A stretch of 64,000 bases of DNA, from positions 1 through 64,000 of the forward strand of contig JALFNS010000008.1 of NCBI GenBank assembly GCA_022773945.1. The letters run 5' to 3'. Below are positions 53,388 to 60,796 of this stretch, piece after piece. Origin of the DNA: Clostridiales bacterium. Lineage in GTDB: Bacteria; Bacillota; Clostridia; Peptostreptococcales; Anaerovoracaceae. Position 1 is the first letter of the stretch; each line of letters begins with the position of its first letter. The position numbers and the translations under genes were made by a program. The notes beneath the pieces were generated by a model that was not told where the DNA came from, did no database searches, and worked only from the letters and a program-made list of their open reading frames with translations.

Positions 53388-54505
53388 TGAAAAAAACGCT
53401 CATGAGAATGGGAGTGGGGGTTTTGAGAATAATCTATGCACCCTTCAGACTTCTCAAGGTTAAGAAAAACAGAATAACCTTCATGTCCAGGCAGAGCGAA
53501 GGGGCTTCAATTGATGTGAAGATGCTGGCTGACAGAATCCGTGCCGAGCATCCCGAAGCGGACCTGCGGGTGATGGTCAAAATGCTGAAACCGACCGTCG
53601 GCGGCATGGCCGGGTACTGTCTGCACATGATAGCTCAGATGCATGCCCTGGCCACTTCGAGGGTTGTGGTTCTTGACGGCTACTGCATAACGGCGTGTGT
53701 TTTGCCTCATAAACCGGAAACCCGGGTGATTCAGATGTGGCATTCTCTGGCGGCTATCAAGAAGTTCGGCTATCAGAGCCTGGACACGCCGGCAGGGCAC
53801 AGCAGCGAAGTTGCCGAGATAATGTGCATGCACAGAAATTACGACTGCATTATCTGCCCGAGTGAAGCTACGGGCAGGCTCTTCTGCAGGGCTATGAACA
53901 CGGATGAGGATAAGATGGCAGTTCTGGGGCTGCCGAGAATAGATGTTATCAGCAGACATGATACTCAGGCTGCTGCACGCATCCGGGAGGAATACGGAAT
54001 CCGGGAGGATAAGAAGATTCTCCTCTATGTTCCCACCTTCAGGAAGGGAGAGAAGGTCCGGGTGCGCGAGCTGGCGGAAGCCCTTGACAGAAGCAGATAC
54101 GAGCTGGTTGTCAAGCTCCATCCCGTTTACAAGGAGGAGGGAGATGTTCCCGAGGATGTCATATCCGATGACAGATACAGCTCCTACGAGTGGCTCAACG
54201 CCTGTGACGGAGTCATCACCGACTATTCCGCCATGGGAATCGAAGGAGCACTGGCCGGTAGGCCGGTGTACTTCTACCTCTACGATCAGGAAGAATACGA
54301 GAAGAATGTGGGACTGAATATCAACCCTATGACGGAGCTTCCGGGAGCCTCTGCCGTGACAGCAGCGGAGATGGCCGGGATAATAGAGGGAGAATATGAC
54401 TTCGGGGCTTTGCGTGAGTTCAGAGACCGGTACGTTACAGCAGACAGGGATAATTGTACGGAGAGATTGGCGGATTTCATATGGAAAAAATCAAGAAATT
54501 CATAA
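53387..54505 (+). CDS. CDP-glycerol glycerophosphotransferase family protein, TagB-like size
   Basis: This 372-residue single-module enzyme has MWHSLAAIKKFGYQ, VLGLPRIDVI, LYVPTFRKGE, VVKLHPVY and CDGVITDYSAMGIEG, matching the catalytic part of TagB/TagF. Its length and the weak hydrophobic N-terminal segment (about 5-20, amphipathic) recall TagB/TarB, the primase that adds the first glycerol phosphate to the lipid-linked disaccharide. The call as primase rests only on size. The ATG overlaps the previous stop codon by one base (TAATG), and the following gene overlaps its end by 25 bases. Confidence 0.82.
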   Translation: MKKTLMRMGVGVLRIIYAPFRLLKVKKNRITFMSRQSEGASIDVKMLADRIRAEHPEADLRVMVKMLKPTVGGMAGYCLHMIAQMHALATSRVVVLDGYCITACVLPHKPETRVIQMWHSLAAIKKFGYQSLDTPAGHSSEVAEIMCMHRNYDCIICPSEATGRLFCRAMNTDEDKMAVLGLPRIDVISRHDTQAAARIREEYGIREDKKILLYVPTFRKGEKVRVRELAEALDRSRYELVVKLHPVYKEEGDVPEDVISDDRYSSYEWLNACDGVITDYSAMGIEGALAGRPVYFYLYDQEEYEKNVGLNINPMTELPGASAVTAAEMAGIIEGEYDFGALREFRDRYVTADRDNCTERLADFIWKKSRNS

Positions 54506-55734
54506 GGAACATTTTGAGGCACAACGACACGCTTAGGATTTTTGCCAGGAAAGTGAACGTGGCCCTCAAGCAGCTCAGATACAGGAAGATTGCCTCAGGC
54601 GTCGAGATTGACGAGAAAAAGGTGGTTTTCGAAACCTTCATGGGCCGCCAGTACGGCTGCAATCCTAAGTGGATCTACGAGTACATGATAAGCAGGCCGG
54701 AGTTTGATGACTATAAATTCGTATGGGTTGCCAGGGACGAGGCCAAGCTGGAGGAGATGAAGCAGCTGGAGAGAACCGAGGCTGTGATGCTCAGATCCGG
54801 TGCGTACTACAGGGCCTGCGCTTCGGCGAAATACATAATCACCAACTCCAATCTGGATAACGGAATAATCAAGAAGGACGGACAGATATTTCTCCAGACC
54901 TGGCACGGCACTCCGCTGAAGAAGCTGAGATGCGACATCGTGGCGGAGAAGGGGAACGCCATGAACTCCCTGAAGGAAATCTACAGCAAAAACGATATGG
55001 ACATCGTCAGATTCGATTACTTCATATCGCCTTCGGCCTACTGCACGGAGAAGTTCACCAGCGCCTTCAACCTGAAGAAGCTGGGGAAGGAAGATATAAT
55101 AATTGAGACGGGATATCCGAGAAACGACCTGCTCTTTAACTATGATGAGAAGGATGTGAGAGCGGTTCGCGAGAGCCTTTGCCTGCCTGAGGGGAAGAAG
55201 GTCATTCTCTATGCGCCGACCTTCAGGGACAACCAGCACGACGGCGGCGGATACACCTACGACACACACGTGGACTTCGACAGACTCATGGAGAAATTCG
55301 GAGAGGAATACGTGGTGCTTTTCAGAGCCCATTACTTCGTGGCAAGCCGGTTCGACTTCAGCAGGTACGAAGGCTTCATCTACAACGTGTCGGATCTGGA
55401 CGACATCACGCCGCTCTACCTCATATCTGATATTCTGATTACAGATTATTCGAGTGTCATGTTCGACTTCGCCAATCTGGAGAGACCGATGCTCTTCTAC
55501 ATGTACGATCTGGAGGAGTACGACAAGGATATAAGGGGATTCTACTTCCCTGTAGAGGAGCTGCCGGGGCCAATTCTCGGGACAGAGGCGGAGCTTCTGG
55601 ACGCCATCGGGAACATTGATGATGTGGAGAGAAAATACGCTTCGCAGTACGAAGCCTTTAACGATAAATTCAACTACCTTGACGACGGTAATGCAGCGAG
55701 GAGAGTAGTCAATGAGCTTAAAATGGAAAATTAG
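54481..55734 (+). CDS. CDP-glycerol glycerophosphotransferase (TagF-like)
   Basis: This 417-residue transferase shows the full motif set: FETFMGRQYGCNPKWIYEYM near the N-terminus, LQTWHGTPLKKL, ETGYPRNDLLF, LYAPTFRDNQHDGG, FRAHYFVASRFD and ITDYSSVMFDFA, ending with a short DDGNAARR tail. It should extend a poly(glycerol phosphate) chain at the inner membrane face; the N-terminal amphipathic segment would hold it to the membrane. The start ATG 54481 overlaps the upstream gene by 25 bases and has only a weak GGCGGA ribosome site. It is closely related to the next gene, a probable tandem duplication. Confidence 0.88.
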   Translation: MEKIKKFIRNILRHNDTLRIFARKVNVALKQLRYRKIASGVEIDEKKVVFETFMGRQYGCNPKWIYEYMISRPEFDDYKFVWVARDEAKLEEMKQLERTEAVMLRSGAYYRACASAKYIITNSNLDNGIIKKDGQIFLQTWHGTPLKKLRCDIVAEKGNAMNSLKEIYSKNDMDIVRFDYFISPSAYCTEKFTSAFNLKKLGKEDIIIETGYPRNDLLFNYDEKDVRAVRESLCLPEGKKVILYAPTFRDNQHDGGGYTYDTHVDFDRLMEKFGEEYVVLFRAHYFVASRFDFSRYEGFIYNVSDLDDITPLYLISDILITDYSSVMFDFANLERPMLFYMYDLEEYDKDIRGFYFPVEELPGPILGTEAELLDAIGNIDDVERKYASQYEAFNDKFNYLDDGNAARRVVNELKMEN

Positions 55735-56953
55735 AAACGAGCTGACCAAGCGGAGCAGGCTTATGAAGAAACTCATAGATGCCGCCGCGTTCAAGAAGAA
55801 CAGCAGAAGGTACAAGGCTCAGGCAGTAAATCCTGTTCAGGACAATGTAATAGTGTTCATGTCCTTCATGGGAAACAAGTATGCCGACAGCCCGCGGGCC
55901 ATCTACGAATACATGCTGAACAATCCCGAGTATGACAAATACGAATTCTGCTGGTTCTTTAAGAATCCGGACAAGTACAGGTTTCTGGAGAACAACAGCA
56001 GAACCAGGGTGTACAAGTACAATTCCGACGATCATTACAGGTATTATGCCACGGCCGGGTACTGGGTCACGAATTCCAGAGTTCCCGATGTCATCCCCAG
56101 AAGGGAGGGACAGGTGTATCTTCAGTGCTGGCACGGCACGCCTCTTAAGCGGCTTGGCTTCGACGTGAAGGTTCACGGGGCCAATGCCAAATACACGCCG
56201 AAGGATGTGAGCAGGCAGTACGGAATAGACGCTATGAAGTATACATACATGACATCACCGTCGCGTTTCTGCACGGAGAAGTTCATATCGGCCTTCGGCC
56301 TTGACAAGGTGGGGCGCGAGGACATTATCATCGAGAAGGGATATCCGAGAAACGATTTTCTCAGCAATTTCACCGAAGAGGACGTGAAACGTATCAAGAA
56401 GCAGTTCGACCTGCCTGAGGACAAGAAGATCATCCTCTACGCACCGACCTGGCGTGATAATCAGCATACCAGCGGCGTGGGCTACGTGTACAAGGAGGAA
56501 GTGGACTTCGACAGGCTGCGTGAGGAGCTTGGCGATGAATATATAATCCTCTTCAGAGCCCACTACTTCGTGGCAAACAAATTTGACTTCGACAGGTATG
56601 AAGGCTTTATACGCGACGTTTCGGGATATGACGAGATAAATGATCTGTACGTGATATCCGACATGCTCATAACGGATTACTCGAGCGTATTCTTCGACTA
56701 TGCCATACTGAAGCGGCCGATTATCTTCTATATGTACGATCTGGAAATGTACAGGGATGAGGTCAGAGGATTTTACATTTCTCTGGATGAACTGCCGGGA
56801 CCGGTTATCACCGAGGGCGAGAAGCTTGCTCCTGCGATTATTGCCGGATTAAACGGGGAACCGGACAGCAGGTATGCCGCATTTAACGAGAAGTACAATT
56901 ACCTGGATGACGGGGGAGCCTGCAGGCGCGTGGCGGAGACGGTGTTTCATTAA
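55712..56953 (+). CDS. CDP-glycerol glycerophosphotransferase (TagF-like), tandem paralog
   Basis: The 413-residue product parallels the preceding gene along its length: FMSFMGNKYADSPRAIYEYM, LQCWHGTPLKRLG, IEKGYPRNDFLS, LYAPTWRDNQHTSG, FRAHYFVANKFDFDRYEGF, ITDYSSVFFDYA and the DDGGACRR end. The similarity marks a duplication, but the two have diverged, so they may use different donors or acceptors (for example priming versus elongation, or ribitol- versus glycerol-phosphate). It overlaps the upstream gene by 23 bases and is the last gene of the operon that begins at 47.0 kb. Confidence 0.88.
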   Translation: MSLKWKIRNELTKRSRLMKKLIDAAAFKKNSRRYKAQAVNPVQDNVIVFMSFMGNKYADSPRAIYEYMLNNPEYDKYEFCWFFKNPDKYRFLENNSRTRVYKYNSDDHYRYYATAGYWVTNSRVPDVIPRREGQVYLQCWHGTPLKRLGFDVKVHGANAKYTPKDVSRQYGIDAMKYTYMTSPSRFCTEKFISAFGLDKVGREDIIIEKGYPRNDFLSNFTEEDVKRIKKQFDLPEDKKIILYAPTWRDNQHTSGVGYVYKEEVDFDRLREELGDEYIILFRAHYFVANKFDFDRYEGFIRDVSGYDEINDLYVISDMLITDYSSVFFDYAILKRPIIFYMYDLEMYRDEVRGFYISLDELPGPVITEGEKLAPAIIAGLNGEPDSRYAAFNEKYNYLDDGGACRRVAETVFH

Positions 56954-56963
56954 CAAAAATTAA

Positions 56964-56992
56964 GCGACACGGGAGCCGCTGTGTGGTAAAAT
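56964..56992 (+). promoter_or_regulatory. Promoter of the NlpC/P60-like gene
   Basis: GCGACA (56964-56969) and TAAAAT (56987-56992) are 17 bases apart, with TG at 56984-56985 making an extended -10 identical to that at 47011. Here, unlike there, a CGGAGGA ribosome site follows. Confidence 0.65.
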
Positions 56993-57015
56993 CAGGTAAT
57001 CGGAGGATTAGATAA

Positions 57016-58149
57016 ATGAAGAAGAAATTATTATCACTTGTTATATCTCTGGCGATGCTGGCGGCACTGATTCCTGTCTCCTCTTTCGGAGCATCGAAGA
57101 CTTACACGGGATCGTGGCCGACACTTCCGAATGCGCTGGCCAAGAAGGCGATTGAATGCTGTTGGCCTTACGGAACATCGTCAATCAAATACAAATACTC
57201 AACGGGAAACCCGACGGATGCCTATCAGGAAGCCCTGGATGCGGCATATCCTGAGGACGTGAGATCCAAGTGGGGACAGGCCAAGTCCCGCGCGGGAGCA
57301 TCCTGCGACGTTTTCGTCGGAACGGTTGCACGCGCCAGCGGGTACGATTACAACTTCCCACGGGCCCTCTCCAAGGATCTGACATATCTCCCGGGCACAA
57401 CATCCAAGTGGAAGAAGGTGTCTGTTACCAAGGTCAAGGATATGCAGCCCGGTGATATCATAATGTACCTCAACAAGGGCGGCGGCGGACACATCTGCGT
57501 ATACGTTGAAGTTAACGACGTCGGATATATAGCGAATGCTCATTATCAGGACAAGGGCGGATGCTACGGAGTAATGGACGCAAAGGCCAAGGACTACAAC
57601 CCTTCAAATTACAAGTCCTTCGCCGTATACAGACAGGTTACGAACAAGGTTTCTTTCTTCTCAAAAGGTGACAGATCATCAGAAGTCAAGAAGCTTCAGC
57701 AGTTCCTGAACTGGGCAGGCTTCGACTGCGGAACGCCTGACGGATCATTCGGACCCGCCACGGAAACAGCGGTTAAGAACTTCCAGAAGGCAGTCGGAAT
57801 TGAGGTCGACGGCAAATTCGGAGTCGGTTCTCTGAACGCGGCCAAATCCTACGTTCCCGGCCAGATCGTCTCAAAGCCGCTGACCACGGACAAGACAGTC
57901 ACAGTCAAGAAAGCCTACACGGGCAAGTACCCTGCTTCTACGGTAAGCAAGAAAAAGGGAACAAAGACAAATATCAAACGCTGGCAGTCCTACCTTAAGT
58001 GGTACGGATACTCCTCAATCAAGGTTGACGGCAAATTCGGAAACCAGACGGTCAAGTACACGAAAGCCTTCCAGAAAAAGAACGGCCTCAAAGCAGACGG
58101 TGTGGCAGGAAGCAAGACCATAGCCAAAGCCAAGAAAGTTAAGAAATAA
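57016..58149 (+). CDS. Secreted NlpC/P60-like hydrolase with two peptidoglycan-binding domains
   Basis: The 377-residue protein has a signal peptide (about 1-26), a papain-like domain (about 35-215) with a likely nucleophile Cys in RAGASCDVFVGTV and the partner His in GGGGHICVYVE, followed by two peptidoglycan-binding type 1 modules (about 222-275 and 315-372; FQKAVGIEVDGKFG, FQKKNGLKADGVAG). It should cleave wall peptides. The ribosome site GGAGGA is clear. A paralog with one binding module lies at 63.0 kb; both share GASCDVFVGTV and NFPRAL. No terminator with a T-run follows; a GC-rich hairpin lies 20 bases downstream. Confidence 0.85.
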   Translation: MKKKLLSLVISLAMLAALIPVSSFGASKTYTGSWPTLPNALAKKAIECCWPYGTSSIKYKYSTGNPTDAYQEALDAAYPEDVRSKWGQAKSRAGASCDVFVGTVARASGYDYNFPRALSKDLTYLPGTTSKWKKVSVTKVKDMQPGDIIMYLNKGGGGHICVYVEVNDVGYIANAHYQDKGGCYGVMDAKAKDYNPSNYKSFAVYRQVTNKVSFFSKGDRSSEVKKLQQFLNWAGFDCGTPDGSFGPATETAVKNFQKAVGIEVDGKFGVGSLNAAKSYVPGQIVSKPLTTDKTVTVKKAYTGKYPASTVSKKKGTKTNIKRWQSYLKWYGYSSIKVDGKFGNQTVKYTKAFQKKNGLKADGVAGSKTIAKAKKVKK

Positions 58150-58228
58150 TAAGAACAGAACTCCCCGTGCCCCGTGCCAAGCGGGGCGCATATGTTCACG
58201 CAGAATGACAATCACCGGCCGGTCATCA
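58150..58228 (+). other. Intergenic stretch with a GC-rich hairpin
   Basis: GTGCCCCG (58167-58174) can pair with CGGGGCGC (58182-58189) around TGCCAAG. It is not followed by a T-run, so it is either an untypical terminator or a 3' stabiliser for the hydrolase mRNA. Confidence 0.5.
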
Positions 58229-58455
58229 TGTATCTATTATAGAGATTTTCTTCACTTTTAGATACATACAAGCCTTAATCCGAATGCCTTTTGTATCTAT
58301 AATTTTGATTATTTCCTAAAATAGATACAGCACCTCCGGATTCCGATGCCGGTATGTAGCTACTTTTACTGTTTTCAAAGAAAATAGATACATATCACCT
58401 TCATAGTGAAGGGTGACTGTATCTATTTTTTGTGTTTTCCTTAAATTTAGTTACA
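58229..58455. repeat. Array B: four diverged 38-bp palindromic repeats with 25-bp unique segments
   Basis: The same architecture as array A, without irregularities. TGTATCT-type boxes start at 58229, 58292, 58355 (TGTAGCT) and 58418; AGATACA-type boxes start at 58260, 58323, 58386 and 58449 (AGTTACA). Start-to-start distances run 31, 32, 31, 32, 31, 32, 31. The 38-bp units share the T-rich core, and the three 25-base segments between them are unique but contain their own inverted repeats, such as CACCTTCA...TGAAGGGTG at 58396-58416. The final half-site is degenerate, as in array A, and the bases following it also resemble those after array A. Confidence 0.9.
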
Positions 58456-58468
58456 CGTGCCTGTCATT

Positions 58469-58600
58469 TTAAAGTTTCGCGATTTCCTCTTGTGACAGTC
58501 CTGTATTTTCCGCGATGATATCAATCGGAACTCCTGCTTCTCGCGGGCTATTCTCGGCTCTCTGAGTCTATCTTCTCCGCTTTAATGTCCATAACAATGG
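58469..58600 (-). pseudogene. Remnant of an Rpn-family (PD-(D/E)XK nuclease/transposase-like) gene C-terminus
   Basis: On the minus strand the end of this stretch translates as AGVPIDIIAENTGLSQEEIA followed by KL and a stop (58469-58471), a typical tail of Rpn/TIGR01784 proteins. Upstream the frame is broken: VMDIKAEKIDSESRE is read in another frame and stops at once. No more of the protein can be found, so it is a short, frameshifted relic. It lies between array B and the AAA-ATPase gene, marking this as an accessory insertion point. Confidence 0.45.
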
Positions 58601-58687
58601 AAATAAATGTAATTCTAACAGTTTTATTGAGGAGCGGGATTCGTGGCACAATGATAAAAAGAATAAAGTCGAGTTTTGTTGATATTG
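58601..58687. other. AT-rich gap without a recognised gene
   Basis: Nothing coding was recognised here. The sequence is A/T-rich like the following gene, and it includes TGGCAC at 58644 without a matching -12 element. Confidence 0.4.
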
Positions 58688-58728
58688 TTCCGAAACTATT
58701 GACATTATTCCGAAATAGTGGGTATAAT
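58688..58728 (+). promoter_or_regulatory. Promoter with operator-like direct repeats before the AAA-ATPase gene
   Basis: TTGACA (58699-58704) and TATAAT (58723-58728) are 18 bases apart. The octamer TTCCGAAA occurs at 58688-58695 and again at 58708-58715, exactly 20 bases apart and on either side of the -35 box, as expected for a regulator binding two adjacent sites on one face of the helix. Confidence 0.7.
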
Positions 58729-58759
58729 GACGTAAAATAATGCGAGGAGGTATCGCATA

Positions 58760-60619
58760 ATGACGGATACTATGTTTGTAAAAGATGCTGCTAAGCGATG
58801 GAATATATCTGAAAGAAGAGTATCTACTCTTTGCAGGGAGGGTAGAATTAGCGGAGCAAAAAAACAAGGTAAATCTTGGCTGATTCCTGTTGATGCTAAA
58901 AAGCCGGCGGATGGCCGCGTAAAATCGGGGCGCTATAAAAAAGCGGCGCGTCCTGTAAATCTTCCGCTGCCGATTGGAATTTCAGATTATCGCCTGGCTT
59001 CTTCGGAATATTACTATATTGACAAAACCATGATGATCAAGGAGTTCATTGACGAACGTCCAATGGTTTCTCTTTTTACGCGTCCTCGCCGTTTTGGTAA
59101 GACCTTAAATATGGATATGCTTCGTACGTTCTTTGAAAAAACCGATGAGGATACTTCAGTGTATTTCAGAGATAAAAAGATTTGGGCGTGCGGGCAAAAG
59201 TATCGTGACTATCAAGGAAAGTATCCTGTTATCTTTGTTACATTCAAGGACATTAAGTTTAACACCTGGGAAGAAACTTTTAACGCGATTAAGGATGTCT
59301 TTTCTAAAGAAGCCGCCCGTCATATGGAATTGCAGTCTTCCGAAAAATGCAATGAGTACGAGCAAAAAGCATTTGAGAAATTGTTATCCGGCGATGTTAA
59401 TGAAGTTGAGCTGTCCGGCGCGCTTTTAAATTTGTCGAGTATGCTTCATAAACATCACGGAACTGCGCCTATCATTATCATTGATGAGTATGACATCCCT
59501 ATCCAGCAAGGGCATACGAAAAACTATTACGATAAAGTTATTCTCTTTATGCGTAATCTTTTCTCCGGTGGACTTAAAGACAATAGGCATTTGTCCTATG
59601 GCTTCCTTACGGGTATTCTTCGTGTTGCAAAAGAAAGTATATTTAGTGGTCTTAATAATCTTACTATTCATTCCGTCTTGGATAATAAATACAGTTCATA
59701 TTTTGGCTTTACTTCTGATGAAGTCAAGGAAATGGCAAAATACTACGGTGTCCCCGACAAATACAACGAGATCTGCGAGTGGTACGACGGTTATCGTTTT
59801 GGAAATACCGAAATATTCAATCCGTGGTCTGTTATCAACTATTTTAGCAACGGGTGTGAACCAAGGGCATTTTGGCAAGCTACGGGAAGCAATGATATTA
59901 TCGGAGAAATTATTTCTGAAGCTGATAAAGAGATTTATGAAAAACTCACCTCGCTTGTTAATGGAGAGACCATTACTACTTATATCGATACAGGGGTTAT
60001 ATATCCTCAAATAAAAAACAACCCTTCAACCATCTATAGCTTTCTGCTTGTTACGGGCTATTTGAAGGTTTTAAAAACCACACCGGCATTCAATGGCGAT
60101 TTCATGTGTGAGGTTTCTCTGCCTAACAGAGAGATTTCCATGGTATACCATAAGGAAATCTTACAGAAGCTTAACAATATTATCCCTCAACCTGCCGCCA
60201 TTTCCATTCAAGAAGCGATATTTTCAGGCGATAAAGAGAAATTGCAAAGGCAGATTCAAACTCTGCTAACGCAGTCTGTAAGTTCCTTTGATACGGCAGG
60301 AGAGAATTTTTATCACGGATTTATGCTCGGACTGTGCGCATTGCTCGGAGGCTCTTTCATATCTTCAAACAGGGAATCCGGCGACGGAAGATACGATATT
60401 CAGCTCAAACCCACAAGAAAGAATTTGCCCGGTATTTTAATTGAACTTAAAGCCGAAAAGAACTGCACGGAAGAACAACTTAAAATGCTGTCTAAGAAGG
60501 CTCTTCAGCAAATTATTGATAAGAAATATGATGTTGAACTAACCGCCGCAGGAGTTGAAACAATCTATAAATACGGGGTTGCTTTCAGCGGCAAAAAGGT
60601 AGAAATTACAGTGGGATGA
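58760..60619 (+). CDS. AAA-ATPase with PD-(D/E)XK nuclease domain and N-terminal helix-turn-helix
   Basis: The 619-residue protein combines an excisionase-like helix-turn-helix (about 5-50; KDAAKRWNISERRVSTLCRE, then SWLIPVDAKKP), an AAA-ATPase-like domain (PF09820 type, about 70-430; FTRPRRFGKTLNMDMLRTFF as Walker A region, IIIIDEYDIPI as Walker B) and a C-terminal DUF1703-type nuclease fold (about 510-600; GDGRYDIQL and ILIELKAEK supply the D and ExK). Such proteins are spread widely in gut bacteria and are tied to mobile or defence functions, none proven. A GAGGAGG site precedes ATG 58760. The gene is A/T-rich relative to neighbours. The added HTH domain could bind the repeats in its own promoter. 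Confidence 0.82.
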   Translation: MTDTMFVKDAAKRWNISERRVSTLCREGRISGAKKQGKSWLIPVDAKKPADGRVKSGRYKKAARPVNLPLPIGISDYRLASSEYYYIDKTMMIKEFIDERPMVSLFTRPRRFGKTLNMDMLRTFFEKTDEDTSVYFRDKKIWACGQKYRDYQGKYPVIFVTFKDIKFNTWEETFNAIKDVFSKEAARHMELQSSEKCNEYEQKAFEKLLSGDVNEVELSGALLNLSSMLHKHHGTAPIIIIDEYDIPIQQGHTKNYYDKVILFMRNLFSGGLKDNRHLSYGFLTGILRVAKESIFSGLNNLTIHSVLDNKYSSYFGFTSDEVKEMAKYYGVPDKYNEICEWYDGYRFGNTEIFNPWSVINYFSNGCEPRAFWQATGSNDIIGEIISEADKEIYEKLTSLVNGETITTYIDTGVIYPQIKNNPSTIYSFLLVTGYLKVLKTTPAFNGDFMCEVSLPNREISMVYHKEILQKLNNIIPQPAAISIQEAIFSGDKEKLQRQIQTLLTQSVSSFDTAGENFYHGFMLGLCALLGGSFISSNRESGDGRYDIQLKPTRKNLPGILIELKAEKNCTEEQLKMLSKKALQQIIDKKYDVELTAAGVETIYKYGVAFSGKKVEITVG

Positions 60620-60740
60620 ACGACCGAATGCTTGTAGAAGAAAATACGTATTATCAAAAGAAGCGCGCGAATTTAATATAATAGATGTGGTGGCCTCATC
60701 CTCACACAAATTAAACCCACTTTTTTTATCCGCCGCTTTT
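60620..60740 (+). other. Intergenic stretch upstream of the second GT2 gene
   Basis: No gene is recognised in the 177 bases between the AAA-ATPase and GT2 genes. The stretch has an isolated TATAAT at 60677 without a -35 partner and a T-run at 60721-60727. Confidence 0.4.
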
Positions 60741-60785
60741 TGATATAATCAAAAGGTGTTATATTTATCAGTCCCGGTAGCGGGA
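60741..60785 (+). promoter_or_regulatory. Extended -10 promoter and leader hairpin of the second GT2/ATP-grasp cassette
   Basis: TGATATAAT (60741-60749) is an extended -10 inside the near-palindrome CTTTTTGATATAATCAAAAG. A short hairpin TCCCG-GTAG-CGGGA (60772-60785) lies in the leader, directly before the GAGGAG ribosome site, and could affect translation. Confidence 0.55.
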
Positions 60786-60796
60786 GAGGAGAGTTA

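Noticed and set aside
54595..55815. Long minus-strand frame opposite the TagF-like gene
   Set aside because: It mirrors a gene with full TagF motifs and has no independent support.
46149..58455. The two repeat arrays as CRISPR arrays
   Set aside because: The spacing looks like repeat plus spacer, but the repeats are strongly diverged, the only well-conserved parts are inverted half-sites, segments are 25 bases (one is 46), and no cas gene is in the window.
58644..58660. Sigma-54 promoter for the activator's regulon (TGGCAC)
   Set aside because: The -24-like TGGCAC is followed after five bases by TAAA rather than the required GC-containing -12 element.
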